From CAYWNK01 sp964459495 (GTDB taxonomy: Bacteria; Planctomycetota; UBA1135; GCA-002686595): 64,000 nt of DNA. Positions 42,686 to 53,796 of this stretch are shown one piece after another. The stretch is from assembly GCA_964459495.1 (NCBI GenBank), contig CAYWNK010000005.1:8701-72700 (forward strand), in the 5' to 3' direction. A program made the translations under genes and the position numbers. Within the stretch, counting starts at the first letter, position 1; the number at the start of each line of letters is the position of its first letter. Under the pieces are notes generated by a model that was not told the DNA's origin, ran no database searches, and worked only from the letters and a program-made list of their open reading frames with translations.

Positions 42686-43237
42686 ATGAAAGGAGCCATC
42701 TTCAAGCACTTTGAGACCTTCGTAACCGACAACTGGGGCGTCGAGGTCTACGAGGAGGTTCTCGACGGACTGGACCTCATTACACAGGGACCATTCCTCG
42801 GTCCGGGCAACTACCCAGACGAAGACCTGTTGGCCATCGTCGGGGCCACGATCCAGAAGCTTGGAATCCCTCTCCCCGATGCACTGCGCGTCTTCGGCAA
42901 GTACCTCTTTGAGAAGTTGGCGGGAGATGCTCCGCAGTTCGTCGAGGACAAGTCGGATCTCAAGCAGTTCCTCATGACCGTGGACGGCGTGATTCACGTA
43001 GAGGTCAAGAAGTTGTTTCCAGAGGCCTACCTTCCTCGGCTGGCCTACGAAGACACGGGCGCCGATCAACTGACCGTCCACTATCATTCGAAGCGGCAGT
43101 TCTGCCAGCTCTTTGTTGGCCTCGTGGAAGGCGCAGCAGAGAGCTTTTCCAGCCCGCTCGACTGGAATGAAACCGCATGTTCCCACTCAGGTGCGGAGCA
43201 ATGCACCTTCGAGTTCCGCTTTTCGAAAGCGGCCTAA
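42686..43237 (+). CDS. H-NOX haem nitric-oxide sensor
   Basis: 183 aa, the normal stand-alone H-NOX size. It begins MKGAIFKHFETFVTDNWG. The proximal haem ligand is His104 in GVIHVEVKKLFPEAYLP, and the haem-propionate motif Y133-x-S135-x-R137 appears in VHYHSKRQF. In other bacteria NO binding to such a protein controls the partner histidine kinase. The kinase starts 4 bp after its stop, confirming the partnership. Confidence 0.93.
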   Translation: MKGAIFKHFETFVTDNWGVEVYEEVLDGLDLITQGPFLGPGNYPDEDLLAIVGATIQKLGIPLPDALRVFGKYLFEKLAGDAPQFVEDKSDLKQFLMTVDGVIHVEVKKLFPEAYLPRLAYEDTGADQLTVHYHSKRQFCQLFVGLVEGAAESFSSPLDWNETACSHSGAEQCTFEFRFSKAA

Positions 43238-43241
43238 GCCC

Positions 43242-44536
<1,295 letters not shown>

Positions 44537-44537
<1 letters not shown>

Positions 44538-45721
44538 TGGACAGCTCCAAACGGCCCACGGTCATGTTCGTCGATGACGAGAAAGATGTCCTTGCGGGGC
44601 TCCGTCAATCCCTGCGAAAGCAGCGCAAGATCTGGAACATCGCCTTTGCATGCGGAGCCCAGGAAGCCTTGGAGTTCATGGAAACCACCGAGGTGGACGT
44701 GGTCACGACCGACATGCGCATGCCGGGACTGAACGGGGCTGAGCTACTCGCCAAGGTCAGCAATCTCTACCCAAGCACCTTGCGCTTTGTTCTCTCGGGC
44801 GAAGCATCCGCTGCGCAGACCCTTCGGGCACTCCCCTACACACACCAGTGGATGTCCAAACCCTGTACCAGGGAGGTTCTGGTCGACACCATCGATCGCT
44901 CCCTGAGCCTGATGGCTCGCTTGGGCACCGAGGAGGTTCGCCGGGTTGTTGGACGGGCTTCCGGTTTCTCTTCTCCACCCGAAGTCTACCAAGGCCTCCA
45001 GCGAGCCCTGCAGGATCCGGCCGTAGAGATCGCTACGGTCGTTGACTGGATCGAGCAAGACCCGGTTCTCGCCGCACGGGTCCTTCAACTCACCAATTCC
45101 AGCTTCTTCGGAGTCCGGCGCGTGATCGTCGACCTTCGGGATGCGACGACGACCATTGGATTGAGACTGCTCGCAGACCTTGTGCTGGTCTCTGGGGTCT
45201 TTTCAGCCTGGAGCGACCTTGCGCCAGAAGTGGATGTGGAGATCCAGAGGCTCCTAGGCCATAGCCGTCTTGTCGCCGATGCGGCTTCCAATATTGCGAA
45301 CGATGCCGGACTAGACCCTGGACCAGCGGTGACCGCCGGACTTCTGCATGACATTGGGCACCTCGCCCTGCTCAGTGCCGATTCCGAAAAACACTCGGAC
45401 CCCGATTCTGAACCGGCGAACCGCCTTCAGGGTCAGGTGCTTGATGCATCGCTAGATTGCACCCACGCGGACATTGGAGGCGCCATCCTCCAAGCCTGGG
45501 GACTGCCGCTGGTCATCATCGAGGCAGTGGTACGCCACATTGAACCGATCCCCAGCCAGGATGGCCGGCTGACTACCGCGGGAGCGGTGCACCTGGCGAA
45601 CGCTCTAGTCTTGGATCGGGACCCGTCCGCGGCCTACCTGGAGTCCGTCGGTGGACAAGAACGCTGGGATCACTGGAAGCGAGTTGTGTCGCAGAGCGAC
45701 GAAGATGCTGACGCGGCATGA
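44537..45721 (+). CDS. Response regulator with HDOD output
   Basis: 394 aa. The receiver domain has VMFVDDEKDV and the phosphoacceptor D59 in VVTTDMRMPG, then KPCTREVLV. The C-terminal HDOD domain has VVDWIEQDPVLAARVLQLTN, SSFFGVRRVIVDLRDATTTI and AGLLHDIGHLALLSAD. HDOD proteins are signalling modules of uncertain biochemistry. It is coupled to the kinase and the next regulator by short overlaps. Confidence 0.88.
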
Positions 45722-46890
45722 AGAAAGACAAAGCACGGGTGCTCTTCGTAGATGACGAGCCGAGCCTTCTCCGATCGATGAGCTTGATCCTCAGAAGACA
45801 CTTCGAAGTCGAGACAGCGGAGTCCGGCAAGGAAGGGCTCGAATGCATGAAGGCCGGCGAGCCGTTCGCCGTTGTGGTTTCGGACATGCGAATGCCCGAG
45901 ATGAACGGGGCGAAGTTCCTCTCGGCCGCCAGGGAGTTGGCCCCCAACAGCACCCGGATTTTACTTACGGGAGAAACAGACCTTTCGTCCGCGGTCGAAG
46001 CGGTCAATGAAGGAGCGATCTTCCGCTTTCTGAAGAAGCCCTGCGAGAACAGAGAGATGCTCGAGGTGCTGAACGCGGCGGCTGAGCAACACCGACTCCT
46101 GCATGCCGAGCAGGACCTGCTTCAAAACACGCTGCGAGGGGCCGTTGCCTTGCTGACTGATATCCTGGGGCATATCCACCCCCAGGCGTTTAGCCGCTCG
46201 TCTCGGATCCACAGGACCGTGCGACACATCTGTGGCCAGCTCAACCTCCAGGATGCCTGGTCATTCGAGATCGCTGGTTTGTTGGCCCATATCGGACTGG
46301 TGACGGTTCCCGCGGAGACCGTCGAAAAAGACTGTGCAGGCACGGAGCTTCTCGATTGGGAGCGCGAGATGATCGACAACCACCCCGCCGGTGGGGCAGA
46401 AATGCTGAGTTCGATCCCCCGCCTAGAAACCGTCGCAAAGATGATTGCTCGGCAGGCTGACAAACCAGATGCCCCCCTAGTGGGCAGCCCTGAAACCTGG
46501 GAGGCCGAGATTCTCGGCGGAGAGCTGCTCCGCACAGCAATGGCATTTGAACGCGAATGGGTCAAAAGCGGCTCTGCCTCTGAATGCATAGAGCAGCTGA
46601 CCAAAGAGGGCCTTGACCTCCCCGATCCACTGCTAGCCTTGCTCTCCGACTATGAGCTTGGCCTTGAGGGGATGGCATCTGCTTCGCTTCAGATCGACCA
46701 GCTAGCGGCCGGCATGGTCATCGAGCAGGAAGTTCGCGCAAAGTCCGGTGGCTTGCTAGCAGCCAAGGGACAACTGATCGACGCCATGTTCATCAATCGG
46801 CTACGGAACTTCGATCGTGGTTCCGGTGTGGAGCAACCCATCCTCGTCTTGTCTCCTATCTCACTCCTCTCTAAAAAGCGCAGCGCATGA
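45718..46890 (+). CDS. Response regulator with degenerate HD domain (HnoD-like)
   Basis: 390 aa. Receiver: VLFVDDEPSL and D56 in VVVSDMRMPE. The output resembles HD-GYP, but the metal-binding pair is lost: the expected LLHDIGK reads LLAHIGL, and the GYP signature is not visible. The later NHPAGGAEML keeps one His. The C-terminal tail (SLQIDQLAAGMVIEQEVRAK) is the domain often found after HD-GYP modules. It probably acts as a phosphorylation-controlled inhibitor rather than a phosphodiesterase, as described for HnoD in Shewanella. Confidence 0.85.
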   Translation: MKKDKARVLFVDDEPSLLRSMSLILRRHFEVETAESGKEGLECMKAGEPFAVVVSDMRMPEMNGAKFLSAARELAPNSTRILLTGETDLSSAVEAVNEGAIFRFLKKPCENREMLEVLNAAAEQHRLLHAEQDLLQNTLRGAVALLTDILGHIHPQAFSRSSRIHRTVRHICGQLNLQDAWSFEIAGLLAHIGLVTVPAETVEKDCAGTELLDWEREMIDNHPAGGAEMLSSIPRLETVAKMIARQADKPDAPLVGSPETWEAEILGGELLRTAMAFEREWVKSGSASECIEQLTKEGLDLPDPLLALLSDYELGLEGMASASLQIDQLAAGMVIEQEVRAKSGGLLAAKGQLIDAMFINRLRNFDRGSGVEQPILVLSPISLLSKKRSA

Positions 46891-48029
46891 CATCTAAACA
46901 CCGAGTGCTCTTCGTTGACGACGAAGTCTCCGTAACTGACGGAATCCGCACCAACTTGCGCAAGGCTGCTTTCGAGACCTTGACGGCCAACTCCGGCAAG
47001 GAGGCGCTGCAGATCTTGGCAGAGTCTCCGGTGGACGTGGTGGTGTCCGATGAACGAATGCCTGGCATGAATGGGTCGGACCTCCTTGCCCGCGTCCGTG
47101 AGGAGTATCCGGACACCGCCAGGATGATCCTCTCGGGCCAAGCCGACCTCAAGGCCGCTGTGCGCGCGATCAACGACGGCCAGATCTTCCGTTTCCTACT
47201 CAAACCTTGTGGACCTGAAGACCTGGCGGAGTCCGTGCAAGACGCGCTGGACTCGCTACAGAGCCGGCGCGAATTCCAGGTATGGAAAGAGAACCAGCCC
47301 CTCGATACACCGAATCCCGAAGCAGTCCTTGAACGGGCCCTAGCCGGGATCTCTATGGCTTTCCAGCCGATCTTCACGGGAGGCAATGGCCCGGTCTATG
47401 CGTACGAAGCGCTGGTACGGCTCACAGATCCGGAAGTGCCCAATCCCGATCGCTTGTTTGGTTTGGCGGAGGCTGTCGGCCGCGTCCCCGATGTCGACTA
47501 TGCGATTCGCGCAGCCATTGCCGATCGGCTGGAGGCCTTGCCTGAGGGAACCCTGCTGTTCGTCAACGTCCACCCTGACAGCCTCGGCGACTCTCGAATC
47601 CTCTCCAGCGACGACTGCCTAGCGCCGTATGCAAAGCGGGTTGTCTTGGAAATCACGGAACGCAGCTCCATCCACGAGTCCGACATGGTGGCCTCGAAAA
47701 TCGAGCGCCTGAGAGAACTGGGATACAAAATTGCGCTCGACGATCTAGGTGCGGGATACGCCGGCCTGAGTAGCTTTGCCCTGATGGTGCCCGATGTCGT
47801 CAAGTTCGACATGGGGTTGATCCGTGGCCTCCACAACGACCACACGCGAGCGCGTTTGATCCAGTCGATGGCGGCCCTCTGCAAGGAAATGGACATCCTC
47901 ACCGTCGCAGAGGGAGTCGAAACGCCAGAAGAGATGGCGGCGGTTCTGGAACGAGGATGCGACCTCATCCAGGGGTTCCTGCTTGCTCGTCCTGAGCCCT
48001 TCTTCATCGGCGAGGAAGGCGCCAAGTAG
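46887..48029 (+). CDS. Response regulator with EAL c-di-GMP phosphodiesterase
   Basis: 380 aa. Receiver: VLFVDDEVSV, D55 in VVVSDERMPG and KPCGPEDLAE. The EAL domain keeps its signature residues: YEALVRL, VNVHPDSL, LEITERSSI, LDDLGAGYAGL, KFDMGLIRG, VAEGVET and IQGFLL. An active phosphodiesterase is expected, so NO sensing would change c-di-GMP and thus motility or biofilm. It corresponds to HnoB of Shewanella. It overlaps the previous gene by 4 bp. Confidence 0.9.
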   Translation: MTSKHRVLFVDDEVSVTDGIRTNLRKAAFETLTANSGKEALQILAESPVDVVVSDERMPGMNGSDLLARVREEYPDTARMILSGQADLKAAVRAINDGQIFRFLLKPCGPEDLAESVQDALDSLQSRREFQVWKENQPLDTPNPEAVLERALAGISMAFQPIFTGGNGPVYAYEALVRLTDPEVPNPDRLFGLAEAVGRVPDVDYAIRAAIADRLEALPEGTLLFVNVHPDSLGDSRILSSDDCLAPYAKRVVLEITERSSIHESDMVASKIERLRELGYKIALDDLGAGYAGLSSFALMVPDVVKFDMGLIRGLHNDHTRARLIQSMAALCKEMDILTVAEGVETPEEMAAVLERGCDLIQGFLLARPEPFFIGEEGAK

Positions 48030-48538
48030 AAGGGCGACCGTTCCCTTCCATCCGGACACCCCGGAAGTACGGCTTTCAATCAGATCCACGCCATGCCGGC
48101 ATGACCAACCCGGCATGTGCATTCCCTTTCACTGAAGTTCACTCAAGGTTCTTGATCCGATGCATACGAAAGTCGCCGCAGAATTCACGGCGTTCTCGAT
48201 GCGCTTTCCCGCTGCCTTCGGCTCCCCTCTGTGTGCTGGGGAATCGACGAGGATCGGAGAGTTCGATATTGGGATGAGGAAGCTGCGAGGGGGCTTGGCT
48301 CCACGCCGAGGCTCCCGCTCTCTCCCCGCGCAGACAAATGGGTGCATAGCAATGAGACTCGCATGGTCAAAGGCTGAGACCAGCCCCTGTATTCGGGGGA
48401 ACAACCGTTGAGCCTGAACACTCTGACTTCGGCAAGCCGCTTGACGCACCGGGTGAGTGCCTCGGCGAAATTCATGACCGGCGAGTTGGCTGCAGGACTC
48501 CCTATCCGGGCCGGGAAGCAGCGCCACTAGGTGCTCCC
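48030..48538. other. Intergenic region between the H-NOX operon and the HDOD gene
   Basis: About 510 bp with no gene. No convincing terminator or promoter was found. Confidence 0.4.
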
Positions 48539-49372
48539 ATGTCGTTCTTCCGGAGAACTCCCAAGAAGCCCAGTCCCCCGGAGGCTCTCGTTCGGTCCCT
48601 TGAGATTCCGGTCTTCCAGACGATGACCAGCAGGGTGCTGGATCGCCTGCGCGATCCCGAGCGTTCCCTGGATTCCGTTGTCGAAGCCCTGGCATGGGAC
48701 CCTGGCCTGGTGACCCAGGTCCTCTGTACGGTCAATAGTGCAGCCTACGGGGTACGTGCCCCGATCACGGACGTGGGTCATGCGGTGACCTACATGGGAG
48801 CTGATGAACTTGAGCACATCGTGACCGTAGTCGCCGTGAAGGGCATTCTGTCCACGGCCCCCACCGCTACCTTCAATCCCACAGAATTCTGGCGCGACGC
48901 GGGGACGCGTGCAGCACTGGCTCGAAGGATCTCGGACGAGCTGCACCCCGAATACTCAGCCGAAGCCTTCACAACCGGGCTACTCGCAGACATTGCAGTG
49001 CCGCTCTTGGTTCAGAATCGCCCGGGTGCTTACGGCCGGATCTTGAACAACTGGAACCAAGACCGCACCCGCGATCTTGCCGAATTGGAGCAAGCCGCCT
49101 TTGGCTGGAATCACGCCACCGTCGGTGGGATCCTCGCTCGCAGATGGGGCTTGCCCGAGAAGTTAGCCCAAGGGATCACCCAACACCATGGACCTCAAGC
49201 CATGCCAGCACTCCAGCTTGCCTCGGTGCTGCAAGACACAGTCGCCGAGTTCGGTCTGGACCCACTGATGAGCGAAGCGCGCGACAAGTACGGACTGGAT
49301 CCAGAATGGGTACGGGACTGCCTAGAACAAAGCCGCGCGGAAGCTATCGAGCTGATCCAAGCCCTGAGCTAG
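48539..49372 (+). CDS. Stand-alone HDOD-domain protein
   Basis: 277 aa. The HDOD domain is clear: LVRSLEIPVFQTMTSRVLDR, WDPGLVTQVLCTVNSAAYG, AVTYMGADELEHIVTVVAVK, and a late FTTGLLADIAVPLLV where the HD pair of true phosphohydrolases is absent, as in HDOD. It has no receiver. It may extend the signalling set of the H-NOX operon, but a 509-bp gap argues for its own promoter. Confidence 0.82.
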   Translation: MSFFRRTPKKPSPPEALVRSLEIPVFQTMTSRVLDRLRDPERSLDSVVEALAWDPGLVTQVLCTVNSAAYGVRAPITDVGHAVTYMGADELEHIVTVVAVKGILSTAPTATFNPTEFWRDAGTRAALARRISDELHPEYSAEAFTTGLLADIAVPLLVQNRPGAYGRILNNWNQDRTRDLAELEQAAFGWNHATVGGILARRWGLPEKLAQGITQHHGPQAMPALQLASVLQDTVAEFGLDPLMSEARDKYGLDPEWVRDCLEQSRAEAIELIQALS

Positions 49373-50047
49373 ACGGACCAGGCCGCATCCTCCATCGGGA
49401 TTTGGATAGGGGCGTTGGAACCAATCAACCATGCCCGATATCGGGCCTTGCGCCCGGAGGCGGGGTCAACACCCGGCCCGAGGAACGCAGCGCACGTGAT
49501 CGAGCGCGATTGACCTGTAGGGGGCCGAAGGCACCCGGCCCGGCCTTTTGACCTGAATCCTGGTCAACGATGTGGCTAGGCGGAGCCAAGAGACCTGGTG
49601 ACCCCCAGGGCCTCGTGTAGGGTGAGGAGGGACGGTGCAGGCCATCCGAGCACTCCTCATCTTCCCCTTCTTTCCGCTGGCGTGCCTGTATGTAGGCAAC
49701 ATCGGGCCGAGCAATGCCAGACCTGCCAGCTACGCACTTGGACCGTGGGCCAGAACGGCTGGACCCCGCCGCGGCTAACGGTCACCACCGAGTTCCCGCC
49801 CGGGACACTCGTTCGCGGGGAGAATACACTGCGCCTGAGCATTCCCCGCGGCTCATGAGTGCTGTACGACGCCCTCCAGTGGGAGCGCCGCGGAAGATCG
49901 CGCTAGGGAGCCGATCGGAGCGAGACCGATCCAACGTGCCCCCCCCACGTCGACCGGCGGTACGACCCAGGACAACGCCGCCCTCTGGCGGTCAGTCCGA
50001 TCGTGGCTCCACTGCCCACGGGCCCGCCTCCGGGACGGACCCGTAAC
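49373..50047. other. Intergenic region with a broken gene fragment
   Basis: No intact gene. A plus frame ending at 49858 reads GWTPPRLTVTTEFPPGTLVR and GENTLRLSIPRG, typical of the end of an extracellular beta-sandwich domain, but there is no matching start; it looks like the tail of a decayed surface protein. The convergent FG-GAP gene begins to its right. Confidence 0.4.
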
Positions 50048-53000
50048 TCATTCAAAGCGAATCAGGATCGCATCCGAGAGATTGGTTTGGCCGGGGCCCC
50101 CAAGGTCGCGGTAGATGCTCTGAAAAACCTGTACCTGTCCGGCCAGGGCCGAAGTAGACAAGCGACCCCCGGGCAGGATTCCGAGATCGACTGCGAAAGT
50201 GGTCGCTCCCCCGGGACCGATTCCTGCGAAGTCGTGCCGCACGATCGGGCCACCGTCCACACACAGCGCGCCGGTGCTCGGGTTTCCGCCGACACCCGGC
50301 ATCGGGGTGAAGCCATAGGCTGGGGAGCTGACGAGCAGCGTCAGACTGCGCGGAGGAAGGTTGGTGATCGTCAGCTCGAGCTCGTTTGCGGAAGCGGCGA
50401 ACTGACCGTTTGTATAAAGCCGTGAGCCCTTGCCCGTGGAATTGATCGCTCCGAGACAGAGCACACTGCCGTTGATCCGAGCAATCGAGAGGGTCTCTAG
50501 CTCCGCCCCCTTGAGCGCCAGCAGGTCATGGAGGCCGTCCCCATCGAAGTCTCCAACTGGGGACATCCGGTTGATGACGCTCTCGCGGTCGAACAACGGC
50601 CCCCCTGTGCGCCCAGAGAACACTCGCAGTCTGCGCCCGAAGACCGCGGGTCCCGGCGGGTCATACTCCTCGACGGCATAGAAGTCAGGAAGCCCGTCAC
50701 CATCCTGGTCTCCGGCCGCCCCAGTCATACTGGGCATCATGCTGAAGGGAGCGCTCCCCCGGATTTCGTGCAGGACGGATCCGTCTGGGCCAGCCAGCAC
50801 CTGCAGACGGCCTCGGCGCCCGAGCGGCCCGGGCAGTGCCCTGGAATCCGCGAACAAGACGTCATCGAATCCGTCGCCGTTGACATCGCCCACTCCCATC
50901 GATCCCGCACCAAGGAATTGCATCTGCTCGGTTCCGAACCGCTCGAACAAGGTCGAACCATCCACCCCATCAAAGACGACAAGGTGACCCGCAGAGGAAA
51001 TCGATCCGGATCCCTCTTCGTAGGCGACGAGATCGTTGAGGCCATCCCCATTGACGTCCCCGGCATTCCGAAAGTGGTTGCCAAGGCGCGCAAACGGTTC
51101 CGTACCCGGGATGGTCAGCAGCACTTCCCCGTCGACACCGGAGCGAACCTCGATACGCCCGCGGAAATTCTCTGCTCCTGAGGAGCCAACGGCCCAATCC
51201 GGAACACCATCGCCATCGTGGTCGCCGACAGAATCCAGGTCCACTCCAAGCTGGTCGCCGGGCTGCCCAACCACCTCATAGAGGAGCTCAAAGCTCGCGC
51301 CAGAGTAGACGCCTACGACACCACCGTTGGGTCCGCCAGGACCATCGAAGAGCCATCCTCCAAGGGCGATGTCAGGGACTCCATCGCCATCCACGTCTCC
51401 GGTGCCGCAGCAGGCTTGACTAAACGAACTCAAGAGCTGCGCACCCTCAATCGTGCCAAGCAGGGCGCCGGTCCTTCCGGAATACACCCGCCCCACTCCG
51501 ACGCCCGTAACGCCCTCAGACGAGGAACCGACAACGAAGTCATCTCGGCCGTCGCGATCTACGTCGCCCACGCTACGCAGATCGGCGCCGAAGGCTGGGG
51601 CAAGCGGGGGTTCGGGAATCGAGTAGAGCGGCAGAACTTGCTCGACATTGGGGAGATTGCTGGGCTCGAAGACAAGCCGATCCACTCCCGAGGCACCGTC
51701 CACTACGATCTCAAGGGCAATGGCGAGCTGGGGATCGAAGCCTAGATCTTCGCTACTCGTAGCAGTGGCGGCGAAGCCCGTTTGCGCCCCAAGGCTTGTC
51801 AAGTCCAGCGTCCCCACCGCTTGACTGGGTTCGGTGAGAGCGTCGCTTGTGAATCCACCCGGAACATCGAAGGTCCGCACCCGTCCGCTCGTATCGATCA
51901 CACGCACCAGGGCGCCTTCCGTGGGGTCGCTGATGGCCACAAGGTCGATCGCCTCCAGCGTCGCAGGGCTCAGTAGGTCGAAGCGAAGCGTGCCGCCGCC
52001 CACAGCCGCCTCTGGCAGGTCGAAGGTACCCGGCAGGGATTGATCGGAGTTTCCCTGAAGGATGACCAGGTTGCCCTGATCCACAAGCAGTTTGGGCGAA
52101 GGACCCGTGCCATTCGGTCCCATTGGGGACGAATCGAAGGTCGCCGCACCGAATTGGCTGGGGCCAAACACACTCACCTTGATCAGTTCGCCGAAACGCA
52201 AGCCGAGGTCAAGCTGATCTCCATTTGCCAGCGGAGCGGCCGAAGCTTCATCGATCTCGAAGTCGATCCGGACGGAGGGAAGACCCAGTCCGTAACAAAT
52301 GACCTCACCGGGCTCCTGGGCGGGAGGCCCGGGCTGCGGGCGCCCGATCAACACATCGTCGAGACCATCTCCGTCAAGGTCTCCAGCAGCAGCCAAGCTC
52401 ACCCCGAGCAGCTGGTTGAAGTCATCCCCTTGGACATGGAAGAGCTCATCTCCCGAAGCGCCGGAATAGACATAGGCGGCTCCAGCGCCAGCAAAGAACG
52501 GGCTCGCACCCGGAGCACCGACCAGAAAATCGTCGATGCCATCGCCGTTCACATCTCCCGCATGGCCTAGGCCCCGCCCAAAGTCGTCGGACTCCATCTT
52601 TCCAACCAGGCGGTAGATCTCAGAACCGGACGCGCCTGAAATCAACTGCACCACCCCCGTCGAACTACTCTCTTCGCTACCGATGAGTAGATCGCTAACA
52701 CCGTCGCCGTCGATATCGCCCCCCTGGGCCATCGATCGTGCAAACGTTCCCGTCAGTGTGTTGCCTGGGATTTCGTAAAGCACGGCTTGACTCGCTCCGG
52801 AGTACACGAGGGCACGTCCCCGGATCGTATTGCCGCTCGAACCGCCCGAGAGAAAATAGTCGTCATCGCTGATAGCGAAGTCACCGACGCCATCGCCGTC
52901 TACGTCTCCCAAACTCGCGATCGCATCCGCGAACCGAGTGTCAGCACCCGGACTGTCGATCTGAAACAGCAAGCCACCGGTGGCGCCCGAAAAGGCGAGG

Positions 53001-53530
53001 ACGGCGTTCTCGACCTGAAAGTCAGACTGATTGGACTGCACCAATAGGTCCCGTCGACCATCTCCATCCAAATCGCTGCAGCTTCGCAACCTCATCCCCA
53101 GCCGATCCGCATCAAAGTCGGGTGCGTTCAGCGTATACAGCAGACCACCCGTCGCCCCCGAGCGCACACGAACGACCCCGAAGCTGATTGTGCCCATAGA
53201 GCCGAACTCTCCCAGGGCAAAGTCAGCGTGGCCATCCCCGTCCACGTCGCCGATGCCGTCCATCCCCCCCAAGAACCCACCGAGCAGGGGCTCAAAGACA
53301 AACAGGGCTGCTTGGCTTGCTCCAGAGATCACGGTTACCCGCCCGACGAGAGAATCCCCTGACACGAGAAGGTCGGGATGACCATCCGCGTCGACGTCCC
53401 CCATGTTGCGCATCCGCAGGCCGAAGAGGTCCTCTGGCGTATCGCCAGAAATCGTGAGGATCTGCCCTTGTGCGAAAGCGGGCTGGGCGAGCAGAGGAAG
53501 CAAACAAAGAGCAGCAGTGAGTCGAAGCAT
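50048..53530 (-). CDS. FG-GAP/VCBS repeat secreted protein
   Basis: 1160 aa from ATG 53530; ATG 53557 and the frame to 53614 are alternatives. The signal peptide MLRLTAALCLLPLLAQPAFA is classical. More than ten FG-GAP units occur, each with a calcium loop like GDVDGDGHADFALG or GDVNGDGIDDFLVG followed by RVYSGRTGALL-type strands, suggesting two beta-propellers joined by a 200-residue linker (about 440-650). The C-terminus QVFQSIYRDLGGPGQTNLSD is a sorting-like tail seen in many planctomycete surface proteins as I recall. It is probably an adhesin or structural surface protein. Confidence 0.88.
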   Translation of the reverse strand: MLRLTAALCLLPLLAQPAFAQGQILTISGDTPEDLFGLRMRNMGDVDADGHPDLLVSGDSLVGRVTVISGASQAALFVFEPLLGGFLGGMDGIGDVDGDGHADFALGEFGSMGTISFGVVRVRSGATGGLLYTLNAPDFDADRLGMRLRSCSDLDGDGRRDLLVQSNQSDFQVENAVLAFSGATGGLLFQIDSPGADTRFADAIASLGDVDGDGVGDFAISDDDYFLSGGSSGNTIRGRALVYSGASQAVLYEIPGNTLTGTFARSMAQGGDIDGDGVSDLLIGSEESSSTGVVQLISGASGSEIYRLVGKMESDDFGRGLGHAGDVNGDGIDDFLVGAPGASPFFAGAGAAYVYSGASGDELFHVQGDDFNQLLGVSLAAAGDLDGDGLDDVLIGRPQPGPPAQEPGEVICYGLGLPSVRIDFEIDEASAAPLANGDQLDLGLRFGELIKVSVFGPSQFGAATFDSSPMGPNGTGPSPKLLVDQGNLVILQGNSDQSLPGTFDLPEAAVGGGTLRFDLLSPATLEAIDLVAISDPTEGALVRVIDTSGRVRTFDVPGGFTSDALTEPSQAVGTLDLTSLGAQTGFAATATSSEDLGFDPQLAIALEIVVDGASGVDRLVFEPSNLPNVEQVLPLYSIPEPPLAPAFGADLRSVGDVDRDGRDDFVVGSSSEGVTGVGVGRVYSGRTGALLGTIEGAQLLSSFSQACCGTGDVDGDGVPDIALGGWLFDGPGGPNGGVVGVYSGASFELLYEVVGQPGDQLGVDLDSVGDHDGDGVPDWAVGSSGAENFRGRIEVRSGVDGEVLLTIPGTEPFARLGNHFRNAGDVNGDGLNDLVAYEEGSGSISSAGHLVVFDGVDGSTLFERFGTEQMQFLGAGSMGVGDVNGDGFDDVLFADSRALPGPLGRRGRLQVLAGPDGSVLHEIRGSAPFSMMPSMTGAAGDQDGDGLPDFYAVEEYDPPGPAVFGRRLRVFSGRTGGPLFDRESVINRMSPVGDFDGDGLHDLLALKGAELETLSIARINGSVLCLGAINSTGKGSRLYTNGQFAASANELELTITNLPPRSLTLLVSSPAYGFTPMPGVGGNPSTGALCVDGGPIVRHDFAGIGPGGATTFAVDLGILPGGRLSTSALAGQVQVFQSIYRDLGGPGQTNLSDAILIRFE

Positions 53531-53796
53531 GAGAAGCCCAATTGCGAGTCGGAGCATAGGAAGCGGACGGAATGGCCCTACTTCCTTGGATCCTGACTCT
53601 AGCGAATCGCGCAATTCTCCGTGCTGGGCGAAGCATCAGCGCCCCGCAAGAAGCCTGCCATATGCGCGTAGTCAAGGTCGGGGTAGCGCCCTCCGTCGCG
53701 GCCCCTCACTCTCAAAATTCCAGATCCCACGTTCCATCCGGCTCGGCCGCGGTGTCCTTCTCGATAGACGACCCACCCCTCTGGGCCAATCCGACA
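53531..53796. promoter_or_regulatory. Divergent promoter region, FG-GAP protein / sigma fusion
   Basis: Separates two divergent genes. No firm -35/-10 pair was found. The long plus frame from 53572 is not taken as coding because it lies mostly upstream of a better start at 53797. Confidence 0.35.
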
